A stretch of 10,227 nucleotides of DNA from Candidatus Elarobacter sp. (GCA_030150085.1 JASLGJ010000015.1:1-10227); one strand, 5' to 3'; positions 1 to 8,968 are shown, counted from the stretch's first letter. The notes: a model not told the origin generated them from the sequence alone. Program-made: numbers and translations.

Positions 1-178
1 CGACCGTCTCGGCGATCGGCCACGAGGCCGACGCGCCGCTGACCGACTTCGTGGCCGACCACCGTGCCGCGACGCCCTCGGCCGCCGCGCAGACCGTGCT
101 GCCTCGCCGCGACGACCTGCTGGCCGTGGTGGCCGAGCACCGCCGCACGCTCGCGCGCGACGTGGAGCGGCTGGTCGC
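1..178 (+). pseudogene. xseA: Second, inverted partial copy of xseA (internal fragment)
   Basis: Read from base 3 on the plus strand, this stretch encodes the exonuclease VII large-subunit segment with the motifs SAIGHEAD, FVADHRAATPSAAAQ and a following charged helix (RDVERLVAARER). It lacks the 5' part of the gene. It matches the minus-strand copy codon for codon up to base 159. It then continues plausibly as XseA through the centre of the inverted repeat (160-178), which the minus-strand copy does not. The two differences between copies are third-position synonymous changes (CGT/CGC Arg and GTG/GTC Val). It is therefore either the other end of a fold-back artefact or a real inverted duplication. 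The frame stays open by chance well into the antisense of the main xseA copy, which is meaningless. Confidence 0.6.
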
Positions 179-337
179 CGCGCGCGAGCGTGCGGCGGTG
201 CTCGGCGACCACGGCCAGCAGGTCGTCGCGGCGAGGCAGCACGGTCTGCGCGGCGGCCGAGGGCGTCGCGGCGCGGTGGTCGGCCACGAAGTCGGTCAGC
301 GGCGCGTCGGCCTCGTGGCCGATCGCCGAGACGGTCG
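1..337. repeat. Near-perfect inverted repeat (159-bp arms, 19-bp centre) inside xseA
   Basis: Bases 1-159 are the reverse complement of 179-337, with base i pairing with 338-i. I compared the arms base by base and found two mismatches, at 65/273 and 131/207. The central 19 bases (160-178) pair only partly. The left arm starts at the first base of the window, so the repeat may extend further left. Both arms encode the same piece of exonuclease VII large subunit, on opposite strands. Such structures at the end of a sequence are typical of fold-back (snap-back) amplification chimeras or of an assembler joining two copies head to head. A genuine inverted duplication cannot be excluded. Confidence 0.95.
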
Positions 338-1034
338 GGTGCGCGGCGGCGGCCAGCGCGCGCACCACCCGCTCGTCGCTGAAGGCGAACAGGTCCTCGA
401 ACGAGCCGCCGCCGCGCGCCAGCACGATCAGGTCGACCGGCATGGCCGAGGCGCGGGCGATGGCGCGCACGATTTCGGGCGCGGCGTTCTCGCCCTGCAC
501 CGGCGTCGGCACGATCTGGATGTCGACGTGCGGCGCGCGCGCGCGGGCCTGGGTGACGAAGTCGCGCGCGCCGTCGGCCTGCTTGGAGGTGATGAGCGCG
601 ATGCGGAAAGGAAAGCGCGGCAGCGCGCGCTTGCGCTCGTCGGCGAACAGCCCTTCCGCCATGAGCCGCGCCTTGAGCTGCTCGTAGCGGCGGTGCAGCG
701 CGCCGCTGGACCCGACCGGCTCCACCTCGAACACGCGCAGCTGGTAGCGCGAGGCCTTGGCGTAGGTCTGCACGCCGCCGTACGCCACCACCTCGTCGCC
801 GTTGGCGAGTTCGGGGAAGCTCGCCGCCGCCTCGCTGAAGGCGACGCAGTTCAGCAGCGCGTCGCGGTCCTTGAGGTCGAAGTAGGTGTTGCCGTTGGGC
901 TGGGCGCGCAGGTTGGAGATCTCGCCGCGCACGCCCAGCCGCGCGAACGCCTTCTCGCGGGAGAACAGGCCCGCGATGTAGTTGGCCAGGCGCGAGACCG
1001 CGACGACGCGCACGTCGGCGCGCACGGTCGTCAC
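179..1034 (-). CDS. xseA: Exodeoxyribonuclease VII large subunit, 3'-truncated by the inverted repeat
   Basis: This is the large, catalytic subunit of exonuclease VII, a cytoplasmic nuclease that degrades single-stranded DNA from both ends together with several XseB subunits. Translation from GTG at 1034 gives an N-terminal OB-fold DNA-binding region (LANYIAGLFS, then VRGEISNLRAQPNGNTYFDLKD at about residues 28-50). The catalytic domain follows, with FRIALITSKQADGARDF, ARGGGSFEDLFAFSDE, SAIGHEADAPLTDFVADHRA and TPSAAAQ. About 285 codons are present. The family is usually 400-450 residues, so the C-terminal coiled coil and tail are missing. At about 179 the sequence folds back into an inverted copy and the minus-strand reading becomes non-homologous (ARAATSRS...). 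The start overlaps the TGA of the upstream penicillin-binding protein gene as GTGA, which suggests translational coupling; I see no Shine-Dalgarno sequence. Whether the gene is truncated in the organism depends on whether the repeat is real. Confidence 0.93.
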
Positions 1035-3264
1035 GGCGCGGCCGTCGGCTCCGCTTGCGGCTGCGGGTCGGTCGCCAGCGACTGGAACGTCTGGCCGTCG
1101 CCGATCGCGTCGGGCGGAGGCGTCAGCGGCACGAGCGTGGGCGGCGTCTTCACCGCGGGCAGCGGCGGCAGCGCCGCGACCGCCGCGGGGACGGCGGGCG
1201 CCGGCAACTCGTCGTACGCGGTCCGGCGGCGGCGGTGCCGGTAGGGCGACGGGCTGGCGCCGTCGTCGGGCGTGCCGCAAGTGCGCTCGGGGCCCGTGCC
1301 GGTCAGGAAGACTTCGTCCTTGCCGGTGCCGCAGAGCTTGACCTTGGTCACCTCGCCGGCCGGCAGCGCGAAGTCGTGCTTGGGCGTCTTCGCCAGCGCC
1401 GCTTTCATGAAACGGGCCCAGATGCGGGCCGGGATGTTGCCGCCGTACGACTCGTTCATGCGGGTGTAGTCGTCGTTGCCGACCCACACCGCCGCGACCA
1501 GGTCGGGCGTGTAGCCGACGAACCACGCGTCGCGGAACGACGAGGTGGTGCCGGTCTTGCCCGCGGCGGGGCGGCCGATCTCGGCGTTGGGGTAGCCGGT
1601 GCCCTCTTTGATCACCGACTCCAGCATCGAAGTCATCACGTAGGCGACGCCCGCGCTGACCACTTCGGTCTGCTGCGGATAGGTGTTGTCGAGCAGCGGC
1701 GTGCCCAGCGAGTCGCGCACCATCTTGATCGGCGAGGGCGCGATGTGGACGCCCTGGTTCGCCAGCGTCGCGTAGCCCGTGGCTTGGTCGAGCGGCGAGA
1801 CCACCGACGAGCCCAGCGCCAGCGACAGGTTCGGCTCGAGCGGCGCCGTGACGCCCATGCGCTTGGCGTACTCGATCACCCGGTCGATGCCCAGGTCCTG
1901 CGCGAGCTTGACCGCGACGACGTTGCGCGACTGCGCCAGCGCGTAGCGCAGCGTGATGTCGCCCAGGTAGCGGTTGTCGTCGTCCATCGGCGTCCAGCGG
2001 GTGCCGTCGCCCATCGGGTAGCTGACCGGCGTGTCGGCGACCATCGTGGTCGGCGGGTGGCCGGCGTCGATCTCGGCGGTGTACACGTAGGTCTTGAACG
2101 ACGAGCCGGGCTGGCGGTGCGCCTGCCAGGCGCGGTTGAACTGGTTGGTCAGCGAGAACGGGTGCGCGCCGCCGACCATCGCGACGATCTCCCCCGTCGA
2201 AGGCTTGATCGCGACCAGCGCCGCTTCGTGCGCGCCGATCCCCTCGGCCTTGGCGCGCCCGATGCCCCAGGTGACCGCTTCCTGCGCGACGTCCTGCACC
2301 GCGGGATCGAGCGTGGTGTTGACCTGCAGCCCGCCCTCGAAGGTCGCCTGCGTGCCGAACTGCTGCTCCAGCAGATGCGTGACGTAGGTGGTGAAGTACG
2401 GGTAGCGGTACGAGGTGAGCCCCTGCGGCCGCTCGCCGATCAGGCGCAGCGGCTCGCGCTCGGCGGCGCGGGCCTGACCGGCGGTGATGAAGCCGGCGTC
2501 GGCCATGCGTCCGAGCACGTGGTGCTGGCGCTGCTTGGCGTGATCGAGGTTGACGTAGGGCGAGTAGTCCGACGGCGCGGCGGGCAAGCCCGCCAGCACC
2601 GCGATCTGGCCCAGCGACAAGTGCCCGATGTCGGTCCCGAAATAGGTGTGCGCGGCGGCCTCGACGCCGTAGGCGCCCGAGCCGAAGTAGATCAGGTTGA
2701 GGTAGCGCTCGAGGATCTCGTCCTTGGTGTAGTAGCGCTCGATCTCGATGGCGAGCAGCGCTTCCTGCACCTTGCGCGAGATCGAGACCTCGTTGGAGAG
2801 GAACAGCCGCCGCGCGAGCTGCTGCGTGATCGTCGACGCGCCCTGGAACTGCTGGTGGCGGTAGTCGGCGATCGCGGCGCGCGCGATGCCGCCGAAATCG
2901 ACCCCGTGGTGCTGGTAGAAGTGCGCGTCCTCGGTCGCGATGAACGCGTTGCGCACGCGCACCGGGATCTTGTCGATGGTGACCCAGGTGCGGTTCTCGC
3001 GGTACAAGTTCGCGAGCTGCATGCCGTTGCGCGCGTAGACGCGGGTCGAGCGCGAGGGCTGGTAGTCCGCCATGCGGTTGATGTCGGGCAGGTTGCGCGA
3101 GTACGAGGCGACGATTCCCGCCACCACGCCGACCGACAGCAGCACCGCGAACAGCGCCAGGATCGCCAGCCACTTGACGACGCCCAGCGCGACCCGGCCC
3201 GCGCCGCCGCCCTTGCGCTTGCCCGGGCGCGGCCGTGCCACGCCGGGGCGCGGCAGCGCGCGGC

Positions 3265-3268
<4 letters not shown>
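1031..3268 (-). CDS. mrcA: Class A penicillin-binding protein (PBP1A type), bifunctional transglycosylase/transpeptidase
   Basis: This enzyme polymerises lipid II into glycan strands and cross-links peptidoglycan at the outer face of the cytoplasmic membrane. The 745-residue product has a short basic cytoplasmic tail and one membrane anchor (about 29-53). The GT51 transglycosylase domain (about 75-260) carries ATEDAHFYQHHGVD with the likely catalytic Glu113, plus GASTITQQLARRLF and the TKDEILERYLN segment. The transpeptidase domain (about 345-625) has all three catalytic motifs: S389-S390-F391-K392 (SxxK), S447-R448-N449 (SxN) and K571-T572-G573. The last 60-70 residues are rich in Pro and Ala, probably disordered, with a basic HRRRR patch. 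Two cysteines (646 and 664) sit just after the transpeptidase, as in many of these enzymes. The GTG start at 3268 overlaps the nusB stop as GTGA. It sits in an operon whose other genes serve fatty-acid synthesis, transcription and DNA repair, so it probably supplies housekeeping wall synthesis. The family call is secure; the E. coli gene symbol is by analogy. Confidence 0.96.
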
Positions 3269-5036
<1,768 letters not shown>

Positions 5037-5048
5037 CGCGCTCGGCCC

Positions 5049-5450
5049 TCACGACCGGCGTTCGATCGCGAACAGGGGCTGGCCGTACTCGACCGGCTGG
5101 CCGTCGGTCACCAGCACCGCGCTGACCCGCCCGCCGCTGCGCGAGCGGACCGGGTTGCGGATGCCCAGCGTCTCGACGTAGGCCAGCTCGCGGTCGCCGT
5201 CGAGGTCCTGGCCCTCGCCCACCGGCGGGCGCAGCAGGCGCACCACCCCGACCACGTCGCTGGCGATCAGGTCGGTCCGCCGCTCGGGCGGGGCGGCCGG
5301 CTCCGCCGTGAGGGCGGCGGCAGGGGCGCGCGGGGTGCGGCGCAGCTCGATCTCGGTCTCCCCGTCACGGACGCGCAAGCGCGCGAACCCGCTCTCGGTG
5401 AGGGCGCCGGCGAGCGCGCGGGCACGCGTCGCGATCAGGTCCTCGGTCAT
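5049..5450 (-). CDS. accB: Biotin-carboxyl-carrier-like protein lacking the biotinylated lysine (BADC-like)
   Basis: This 133-residue protein has the layout of AccB: an N-terminal helix-rich segment (TEDLIATRARALAGALTESG, then LRVRDGETEIELRR), an Ala/Pro linker (about 42-57) and a C-terminal biotinyl/lipoyl barrel (about 60-131) ending in DGQPVEYGQPLFAIE, a hallmark of BCCPs. The biotin-accepting hairpin, normally EAMKM or similar, reads E93-T94-L95-G96-I97-R98-N99. The lysine is glycine (codon GGC, 5165-5163), and the reading frame is intact on both sides. The segment matching the E. coli 'thumb' is also shortened. The protein therefore cannot accept biotin at the usual site. It resembles plant BADC proteins, non-biotinylated BCCP relatives that bind and damp acetyl-CoA carboxylase. 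A similar scaffold or regulatory role is my inference. ATG at 5450 is preferred because it gives the normal AccB N-terminus; an in-frame upstream extension to 5561 looks non-conserved. It is the first gene of the operon and is followed 12 bases later by accC. Confidence 0.88.
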   Translation of the reverse strand: MTEDLIATRARALAGALTESGFARLRVRDGETEIELRRTPRAPAAALTAEPAAPPERRTDLIASDVVGVVRLLRPPVGEGQDLDGDRELAYVETLGIRNPVRSRSGGRVSAVLVTDGQPVEYGQPLFAIERRS

Positions 5451-5538
5451 CGGAGCGGACGGTTCGACGCGCGCCGCTTGCCGCCCCCGGCGGGCCGCGC
5501 TCGAAACTGCCGAAGAAAGGAACGAGGAGGTGTCTGGG
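5451..5538. promoter_or_regulatory. Divergent intergenic region with the presumed promoters of the acc operon and the HD-GYP gene
   Basis: These 88 bases separate the start of the minus-strand accB-accC-nusB-PBP-xseA operon from the plus-strand HD-GYP gene, so promoters for both should lie here or just inside the coding ends. The only plus-strand candidate I see is TTGCCG (5478-5483), 17 bases, then TCGAAA (5501-5506). The -10 match is weak. I see no convincing promoter for the minus-strand operon. Confidence 0.35.
5525..5530 (+). promoter_or_regulatory. Ribosome-binding site selecting the TTG start of the HD-GYP gene
   Basis: AGGAGG is a full Shine-Dalgarno sequence. It lies eight bases before the in-frame TTG at 5539, an ideal distance. 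An in-frame GTG at 5530 overlaps the motif itself, so it is unlikely to be used. This supports a 628-residue product rather than the longer open frame beginning further upstream inside the accB-like gene. Confidence 0.7.
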
Positions 5539-7425
5539 TTGAGCGTCAGCACCATCGCCACGGATCCGGCGTTCGTCGTCGTCTACCCGTACGGTTTCGA
5601 TTTACGAGGGTGCGCTCGCGCCCTCGACGAGGCCCTGATCCCGCATCGCGCGGCCGGCTTCCCGTACGCGCCGGACGAAGTGCTGCCCGTTCCGGTCGTC
5701 TACCTGATCGACCAGGCTAGCCTGGACTCGCTGGGACCGCGGGCCATCGTCGAGCAGGCCCTGGAACTGATGGTCGCCGGGCAGTCGGCGACCATCGTCG
5801 TGCTGGCCGACCCCGCCGCCCCGGCGGAGTGGCTGGCCGCGCACCCCTGCGTGGGAGGCTGGCTGGCGGCCCCGGCCGGCGGCCCGCAGCTCGTCGCGGC
5901 GGTTCGCGCGGCGGCCGCCGCGGTGGTGGCCCGGGACGAGGTCGCCCGCCTGCGCGGCGAGAGCGATCACCTGCAGCGGATCGGCCTGGCCCTCTCGGCC
6001 GAGCGCGACCTGGTCCGCCTGCAGCAGACCATCGTGCGCAGCGCGCGCCGCCTGACCCACGCCGACTCGGGCTCGCTCTACCTGCTCGAGGACGGCCCCC
6101 TGGGCGAGCGGGTGCTGCGCTTCGCGGTCGCCCAGACCGGACCCGACGACGCCGGCACCCACCTGGGCGCGGTGCTGCCGCTCTCGCGCAGCTCGATCTC
6201 GGGCTACGTCGCGCTCTCGGGCGAGGTGGTGCGGATCGACGACGCCTACGACATCCCCGGTGACGCCGAGTACCGCTTCAACCAGAGCTTCGACCGGGCC
6301 AACGCCTACCGCACCAAGTCCGTGCTGGCGGTGCCGATGCGCGACCACGAGGACGCGATCGTCGGCGTGATCATGCTGATCAACCGCAAGCCGGCCTTCG
6401 AGACGGCGCTGCTCTCGCCCGAGCACACCGAGGCCCTGGTGCGCTCCTTCTCCTCGCGCGACGAGCGGCTGCTGCTCTCGCTGGCCTCGCAGGCCGGCGT
6501 CGCGCTCGAGAACCGCACCCTGGTGGAGTCGATCCAGAACCTGTTCGAGCAGTTCGTGGCGGCCTCGGTCAAGGCCATCGAGGTGCGCGACAAGTCGACC
6601 CAGGGCCACTCGGCGCGCGTCGCCGAGCTGACCGTGCTGCAGGCGCAGGCGATCAACGCGGTCGAGAGCGGCCCGCTGGCGAGCCTGTGCTTCGACCCCG
6701 ACCAGCTGCGCGAGATGCGCTACGCCTCGCTGCTGCACGACTTCGGCAAGGTCACCGTGCCCGAGTACATCTTCGGCAAGAACAAGAAGCTGCCGGACGG
6801 GCGGATCGACGCGGTGCGGCTGCGCTTCCTGCTCGCGATCGAGCAGTGCGAAGACGAGCGCGAGCGCCTGCGCCTGCGCCGGCTGCTGGCGACGGTCGAA
6901 GCGGCGAACGAGCCGCTCGTGGTGGCCAACGAGCTCTCGACGGCGCTCGAAGCGCTGACCACGGTCACCTATCGCGACCTCGACGACGAGCGCCCGGTGC
7001 TGAGCCGCAGCGAGATCGAGTACCTGCGCATTCCGCGCGGCTCGCTCTCGGCCGCCGAGCGCCACACCATGGAACAGCACGTCACCCAGTCGTTCCATTT
7101 CCTGCGCGAGATCCCGTGGACCAAGACGCCCTGGGGCAACGTCCCCGAGTACGCCTACGGCCACCACGAGCACCTCGACGGCACCGGCTACCCGCGCGGC
7201 CTGCGCGCCGAGGCGATCGCGCCGCAGGTCCGCCTGCTCACGATCAGCGACATCTTCGACGCGCTGACCGCCAACGACCGCCCCTACAAGCCGGCGCTGA
7301 CGGTCGAGCGCGCGCTCGACATCCTCGTGCACGAGTTCGCCGAGCGCGGCAAGGTCGACGCCCAGCTGCTCGACCTGTTCATCGCCAAGCGCGTCTACGA
7401 ACCGGTGCTCGCCGGCCACGTCTGA
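5539..7425 (+). CDS. GAF / HD-GYP signalling protein, probable cyclic-di-GMP phosphodiesterase
   Basis: The 628-residue product has no membrane segment and should be cytoplasmic. Residues 8 to about 125 resemble a response-regulator receiver fold that lacks the usual acidic pocket and the conserved Lys-Pro (it reads GGWLAAPAGG), so phosphorylation is doubtful. A short coiled linker leads to a GAF sensor domain (about 150-325), and a helix joins it to the HD-GYP domain (about 340-628). Metal-binding motifs are present: H357 in QGHSARV, H400-D401 in LLHDFGK, H514 in EQHVTQS, then H542-H543-E544 with D547-G-T-G-Y-P552, followed by SDIFDALTANDRPYK. HD-GYP proteins hydrolyse cyclic-di-GMP to linear pGpG or GMP. 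Between HDFGK and H514 there are about 110 residues rather than the usual 25-30, so there is an insert of roughly 80-85, rich in Arg, Glu and Leu. The GAF ligand is unknown. The gene stands alone and converges with the downstream beta-barrel gene. Confidence 0.93.
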   Translation: MSVSTIATDPAFVVVYPYGFDLRGCARALDEALIPHRAAGFPYAPDEVLPVPVVYLIDQASLDSLGPRAIVEQALELMVAGQSATIVVLADPAAPAEWLAAHPCVGGWLAAPAGGPQLVAAVRAAAAAVVARDEVARLRGESDHLQRIGLALSAERDLVRLQQTIVRSARRLTHADSGSLYLLEDGPLGERVLRFAVAQTGPDDAGTHLGAVLPLSRSSISGYVALSGEVVRIDDAYDIPGDAEYRFNQSFDRANAYRTKSVLAVPMRDHEDAIVGVIMLINRKPAFETALLSPEHTEALVRSFSSRDERLLLSLASQAGVALENRTLVESIQNLFEQFVAASVKAIEVRDKSTQGHSARVAELTVLQAQAINAVESGPLASLCFDPDQLREMRYASLLHDFGKVTVPEYIFGKNKKLPDGRIDAVRLRFLLAIEQCEDERERLRLRRLLATVEAANEPLVVANELSTALEALTTVTYRDLDDERPVLSRSEIEYLRIPRGSLSAAERHTMEQHVTQSFHFLREIPWTKTPWGNVPEYAYGHHEHLDGTGYPRGLRAEAIAPQVRLLTISDIFDALTANDRPYKPALTVERALDILVHEFAERGKVDAQLLDLFIAKRVYEPVLAGHV

Positions 7426-7427
7426 CG

Positions 7428-7439
7428 CGCCCGCGGGCG
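7428..7439. terminator. 12-bp palindrome between convergent stop codons, possible bidirectional terminator
   Basis: The 18 bases between the HD-GYP stop and the stop of the opposing beta-barrel gene contain the perfect palindrome CGCCCGCGGGCG. It could form a short four-base-pair hairpin in either transcript. There is no T-tract, and palindromes this short arise by chance in GC-rich DNA, so the call rests mainly on its position. Confidence 0.2.
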
Positions 7440-7443
7440 AGCC

Positions 7444-8118
7444 TCACATCCGGGTGGCGAGACCGAGCGAGAGCACCGGGTAGGTGCGCAGCACGTTCGC
7501 CGAGCTGGCGAAGTCGCGCCGGGCTTGGGCGAGGTCGGCTTGGAACTGCGGCATCTGCGTGGCCGGGCCGCTGGCGTCGAGCGTCGTGCTGACGCTGCGG
7601 AACACCACGCCCGCATCGGCGGTGAAGTAGGTGCCGCGGCGGCGCGGCGCGCCGATCCCGAAGCCGACGTAGGGCGCGCTCGAGCCGAGCTTCGCGCTGC
7701 CCGTCACCGTGCCGACCTGCGCGGCGGTGTAGGTGTTGCCGTTGATCGTGTAGGTGCCGTTGCCCGAGCTCGTGCCGGTGACGTCGATGCGGTCGCTGCC
7801 GAACAGCATCCCCGCGCTCAGCCGGAACGGCGTGCGGCCGGGGTGGAAGTCGAGCAGCGCGGCGACGTTGCGCAGCCGCGCGGTGCCGGTGTAGTCGAGG
7901 TTGTCGGCGCTGCCGCTGCGGGTGAGGGCCAGCGTCCCGGTCGAGAGGCGCAGCTCGGCGCCCGGCGCGATCGCGTGCGAGAGCGCGACGCCGTAGCCGA
8001 GCGAGGAGACGTGCAGATCGGTCGCGCTCTGCGCGAGGACGTCGGCCCGCGCGGCCGCCGGCGCGAGCAGCGCGCACGACAAGGCCGCCAGCGTGCTGAC
8101 ACGGCGAAAGTTCATCAT
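7444..8118 (-). CDS. Outer-membrane beta-barrel protein, copy 1
   Basis: The 224-residue product starts with a clear signal peptide (basic MMNFRR, hydrophobic stretch, cleavage predicted after AAARA at residue 25). The mature part is Gly/Thr-rich with alternating polar and hydrophobic residues, as in a small outer-membrane beta-barrel. Recognisable segments are TARLRNVAALLDFHPG, FRLSAGMLFGSDRID, GTYTINGNTYTAAQVG and a final strand (YPVLSLGLATRM). From memory, the same pattern (LRNxxALLDxxP, FRLSAGLxxxxxxxD, GTYTINGNTYTAAxVG) occurs in uncharacterised outer-membrane proteins of Proteobacteria; I know of no assigned function. Tandem ATG codons at 8118 and 8115 give almost the same protein; neither has a strong ribosome-binding site. 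A longer open frame reaching 8274 is rejected because it would bury the signal peptide. It is clearly paralogous to the protein encoded at 9007-9660. Confidence 0.88.
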   Translation of the reverse strand: MMNFRRVSTLAALSCALLAPAAARADVLAQSATDLHVSSLGYGVALSHAIAPGAELRLSTGTLALTRSGSADNLDYTGTARLRNVAALLDFHPGRTPFRLSAGMLFGSDRIDVTGTSSGNGTYTINGNTYTAAQVGTVTGSAKLGSSAPYVGFGIGAPRRRGTYFTADAGVVFRSVSTTLDASGPATQMPQFQADLAQARRDFASSANVLRTYPVLSLGLATRM

Positions 8119-8273
8119 GCCGGAATGATCGGCGCGAAGGCGTCGGTTCCGCAGGCTGCGCGCTCGCGCGAGCCGGACGCGCGGCAGAACGCTTCGAGGA
8201 CAAGGCAGGCGGTGGAGCGCCGGGCGTGAAAGCGGCCCGCCTACCGCTACGTTCGTTCGGGTGAGGAGCTGCA
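8119..8273. other. Divergent intergenic region between beta-barrel copy 1 and the DUF1906-like gene
   Basis: These 155 bases lie between divergent starts, so they should hold promoters for both genes. The one clear signal is GAGGAG (8263-8268), five bases before the ATG at 8274, a good ribosome-binding site for the plus-strand gene. A perfect 12-bp palindrome (GCTCGCGCGAGC, 8162-8173) could be an operator but is within chance expectation. I see no convincing -35/-10 pair. Confidence 0.4.
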
Positions 8274-8939
8274 ATGGCGCAAGACGAGATCGCGTGGGGC
8301 GTGGACTCGGCCGACCCCGTGACCAGCGCGGCCTGGGACGCCGCGTACAACCTGCTCGGCAAGCTGCCGAAGTTCTGGGGCCGCTACGTCGGCGGGGACT
8401 ACGCCGTGACCGCGAGCGAGATCGCCTACCTGCACGAGAAGAACTGCAAGGTCTTGTTTGCTTACAATGACACCGGACCCGACGACGTGGCGGGCGACAG
8501 CGCGGCGGGGGCGGCCGACGCCAACGCCGCCATCGCGGCGCTGAAGGCGCTCGGCGTTCCGGCCGGGGTGTACGTCTACGCCGACATCGAGGCCGGCTGG
8601 TCGCCCAGCGTGGCCTGGCTCGACGGCTGGGTCTCCACCCTGTCCGCCTCGGAGTACGGCCCGGGCCTGTACGGCAACCCCGACGCCGACTTCGGCCCGG
8701 CCTACGACGAGGCGTACGCGGGCGCGCCCGAGCACTTCGCCCGCACCCGCATCTGGTCGAGCGAGCCCGAGCCCTACGACGGCAGCGAGTGCGGCCAGCC
8801 GCCGCCCTCCACGTTCGCGCCCGACACGCCCAACAGCAACGCCGCGGGCACCGTGGTCTGGCAGTACGTCGAGAACTGCACCGCCGCCGCGGTCGACTGC
8901 GACCTCGCCAACGCCGCCGGCCTGGCCACGATGTGGTGA
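8274..8939 (+). CDS. Rv2525c/DUF1906-type glycoside-hydrolase-like protein
   Basis: The 221-residue product resembles a compact TIM barrel of the DUF1906 family, related to GH25 lysozyme-like enzymes. It opens with GVDSADPVTSAAW (Asp11 near the barrel's first strand), followed by FWGRYVGGDYAVTASEIAYLHE, KVLFAYNDTGPD and GVPAGVYVYADIEAG. In that last segment Asp104 and Glu106 occupy the place of the acidic pair used by GH25-type enzymes. It ends with VVWQYVENC and AVDCDLAN, like the closing WQY...D.N strand of these families. The likely substrate is a cell-wall or other polysaccharide, but activity is not shown and several DUF1906 members may only bind glycans. There is no signal peptide or membrane segment, although relatives often act outside the cell. 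ATG at 8274 is supported by GAGGAG five bases upstream. It sits alone on the plus strand between two paralogous beta-barrel genes facing the other way. Confidence 0.78.
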   Translation: MAQDEIAWGVDSADPVTSAAWDAAYNLLGKLPKFWGRYVGGDYAVTASEIAYLHEKNCKVLFAYNDTGPDDVAGDSAAGAADANAAIAALKALGVPAGVYVYADIEAGWSPSVAWLDGWVSTLSASEYGPGLYGNPDADFGPAYDEAYAGAPEHFARTRIWSSEPEPYDGSECGQPPPSTFAPDTPNSNAAGTVVWQYVENCTAAAVDCDLANAAGLATMW

Positions 8940-8949
8940 CGAGCCTCTA

Positions 8950-8968
8950 GGCCGACGGCGGCTCGGCC
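8950..8968. terminator. Hairpin in the convergent gap, weak terminator candidate
   Basis: GGCCGA (8950-8955) and TCGGCC (8963-8968) form a six-base-pair stem with a seven-base loop, eleven bases after the stop of the DUF1906-like gene. No T-run follows on either strand. It lies in the 67-base gap (8940-9006) between convergent genes, where a terminator is expected. A 9-bp direct repeat (GCCGCAGGC at 8966 and 8991) is also present. Confidence 0.25.

Noticed and set aside
5163..5165. Frameshift as the cause of the missing biotin lysine
   Set aside because: Flanking residues on both sides (AYVE and NPVRS...DGQPVEYGQPL) are in the same frame and correctly spaced, so three codon substitutions rather than a shift explain ETLG.
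5451..5561. N-terminal extension of the accB-like protein to an upstream ATG at 5561
   Set aside because: The extra 37 residues do not resemble an AccB N-terminus and would overlap the Shine-Dalgarno and start of the divergent gene. ATG at 5450 gives the usual AccB beginning.
5602..7419. 605-residue minus-strand open frame opposite the HD-GYP gene
   Set aside because: It is antisense to a protein with intact GAF and HD-GYP motifs. Its own translation shows no domain.
8162..8173. Perfect 12-bp palindrome GCTCGCGCGAGC in the divergent intergenic region
   Set aside because: Palindromes of this length are expected several times in 10 kb of GC-rich sequence, and no second copy marks it as an operator.
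8463..8468. TACAAT, a good -10-like element inside the DUF1906-like gene, in a short AT-rich codon patch
   Set aside because: No acceptable -35 lies 16-18 bases upstream and no gene start follows on the plus strand. The patch encodes a barrel strand in frame.
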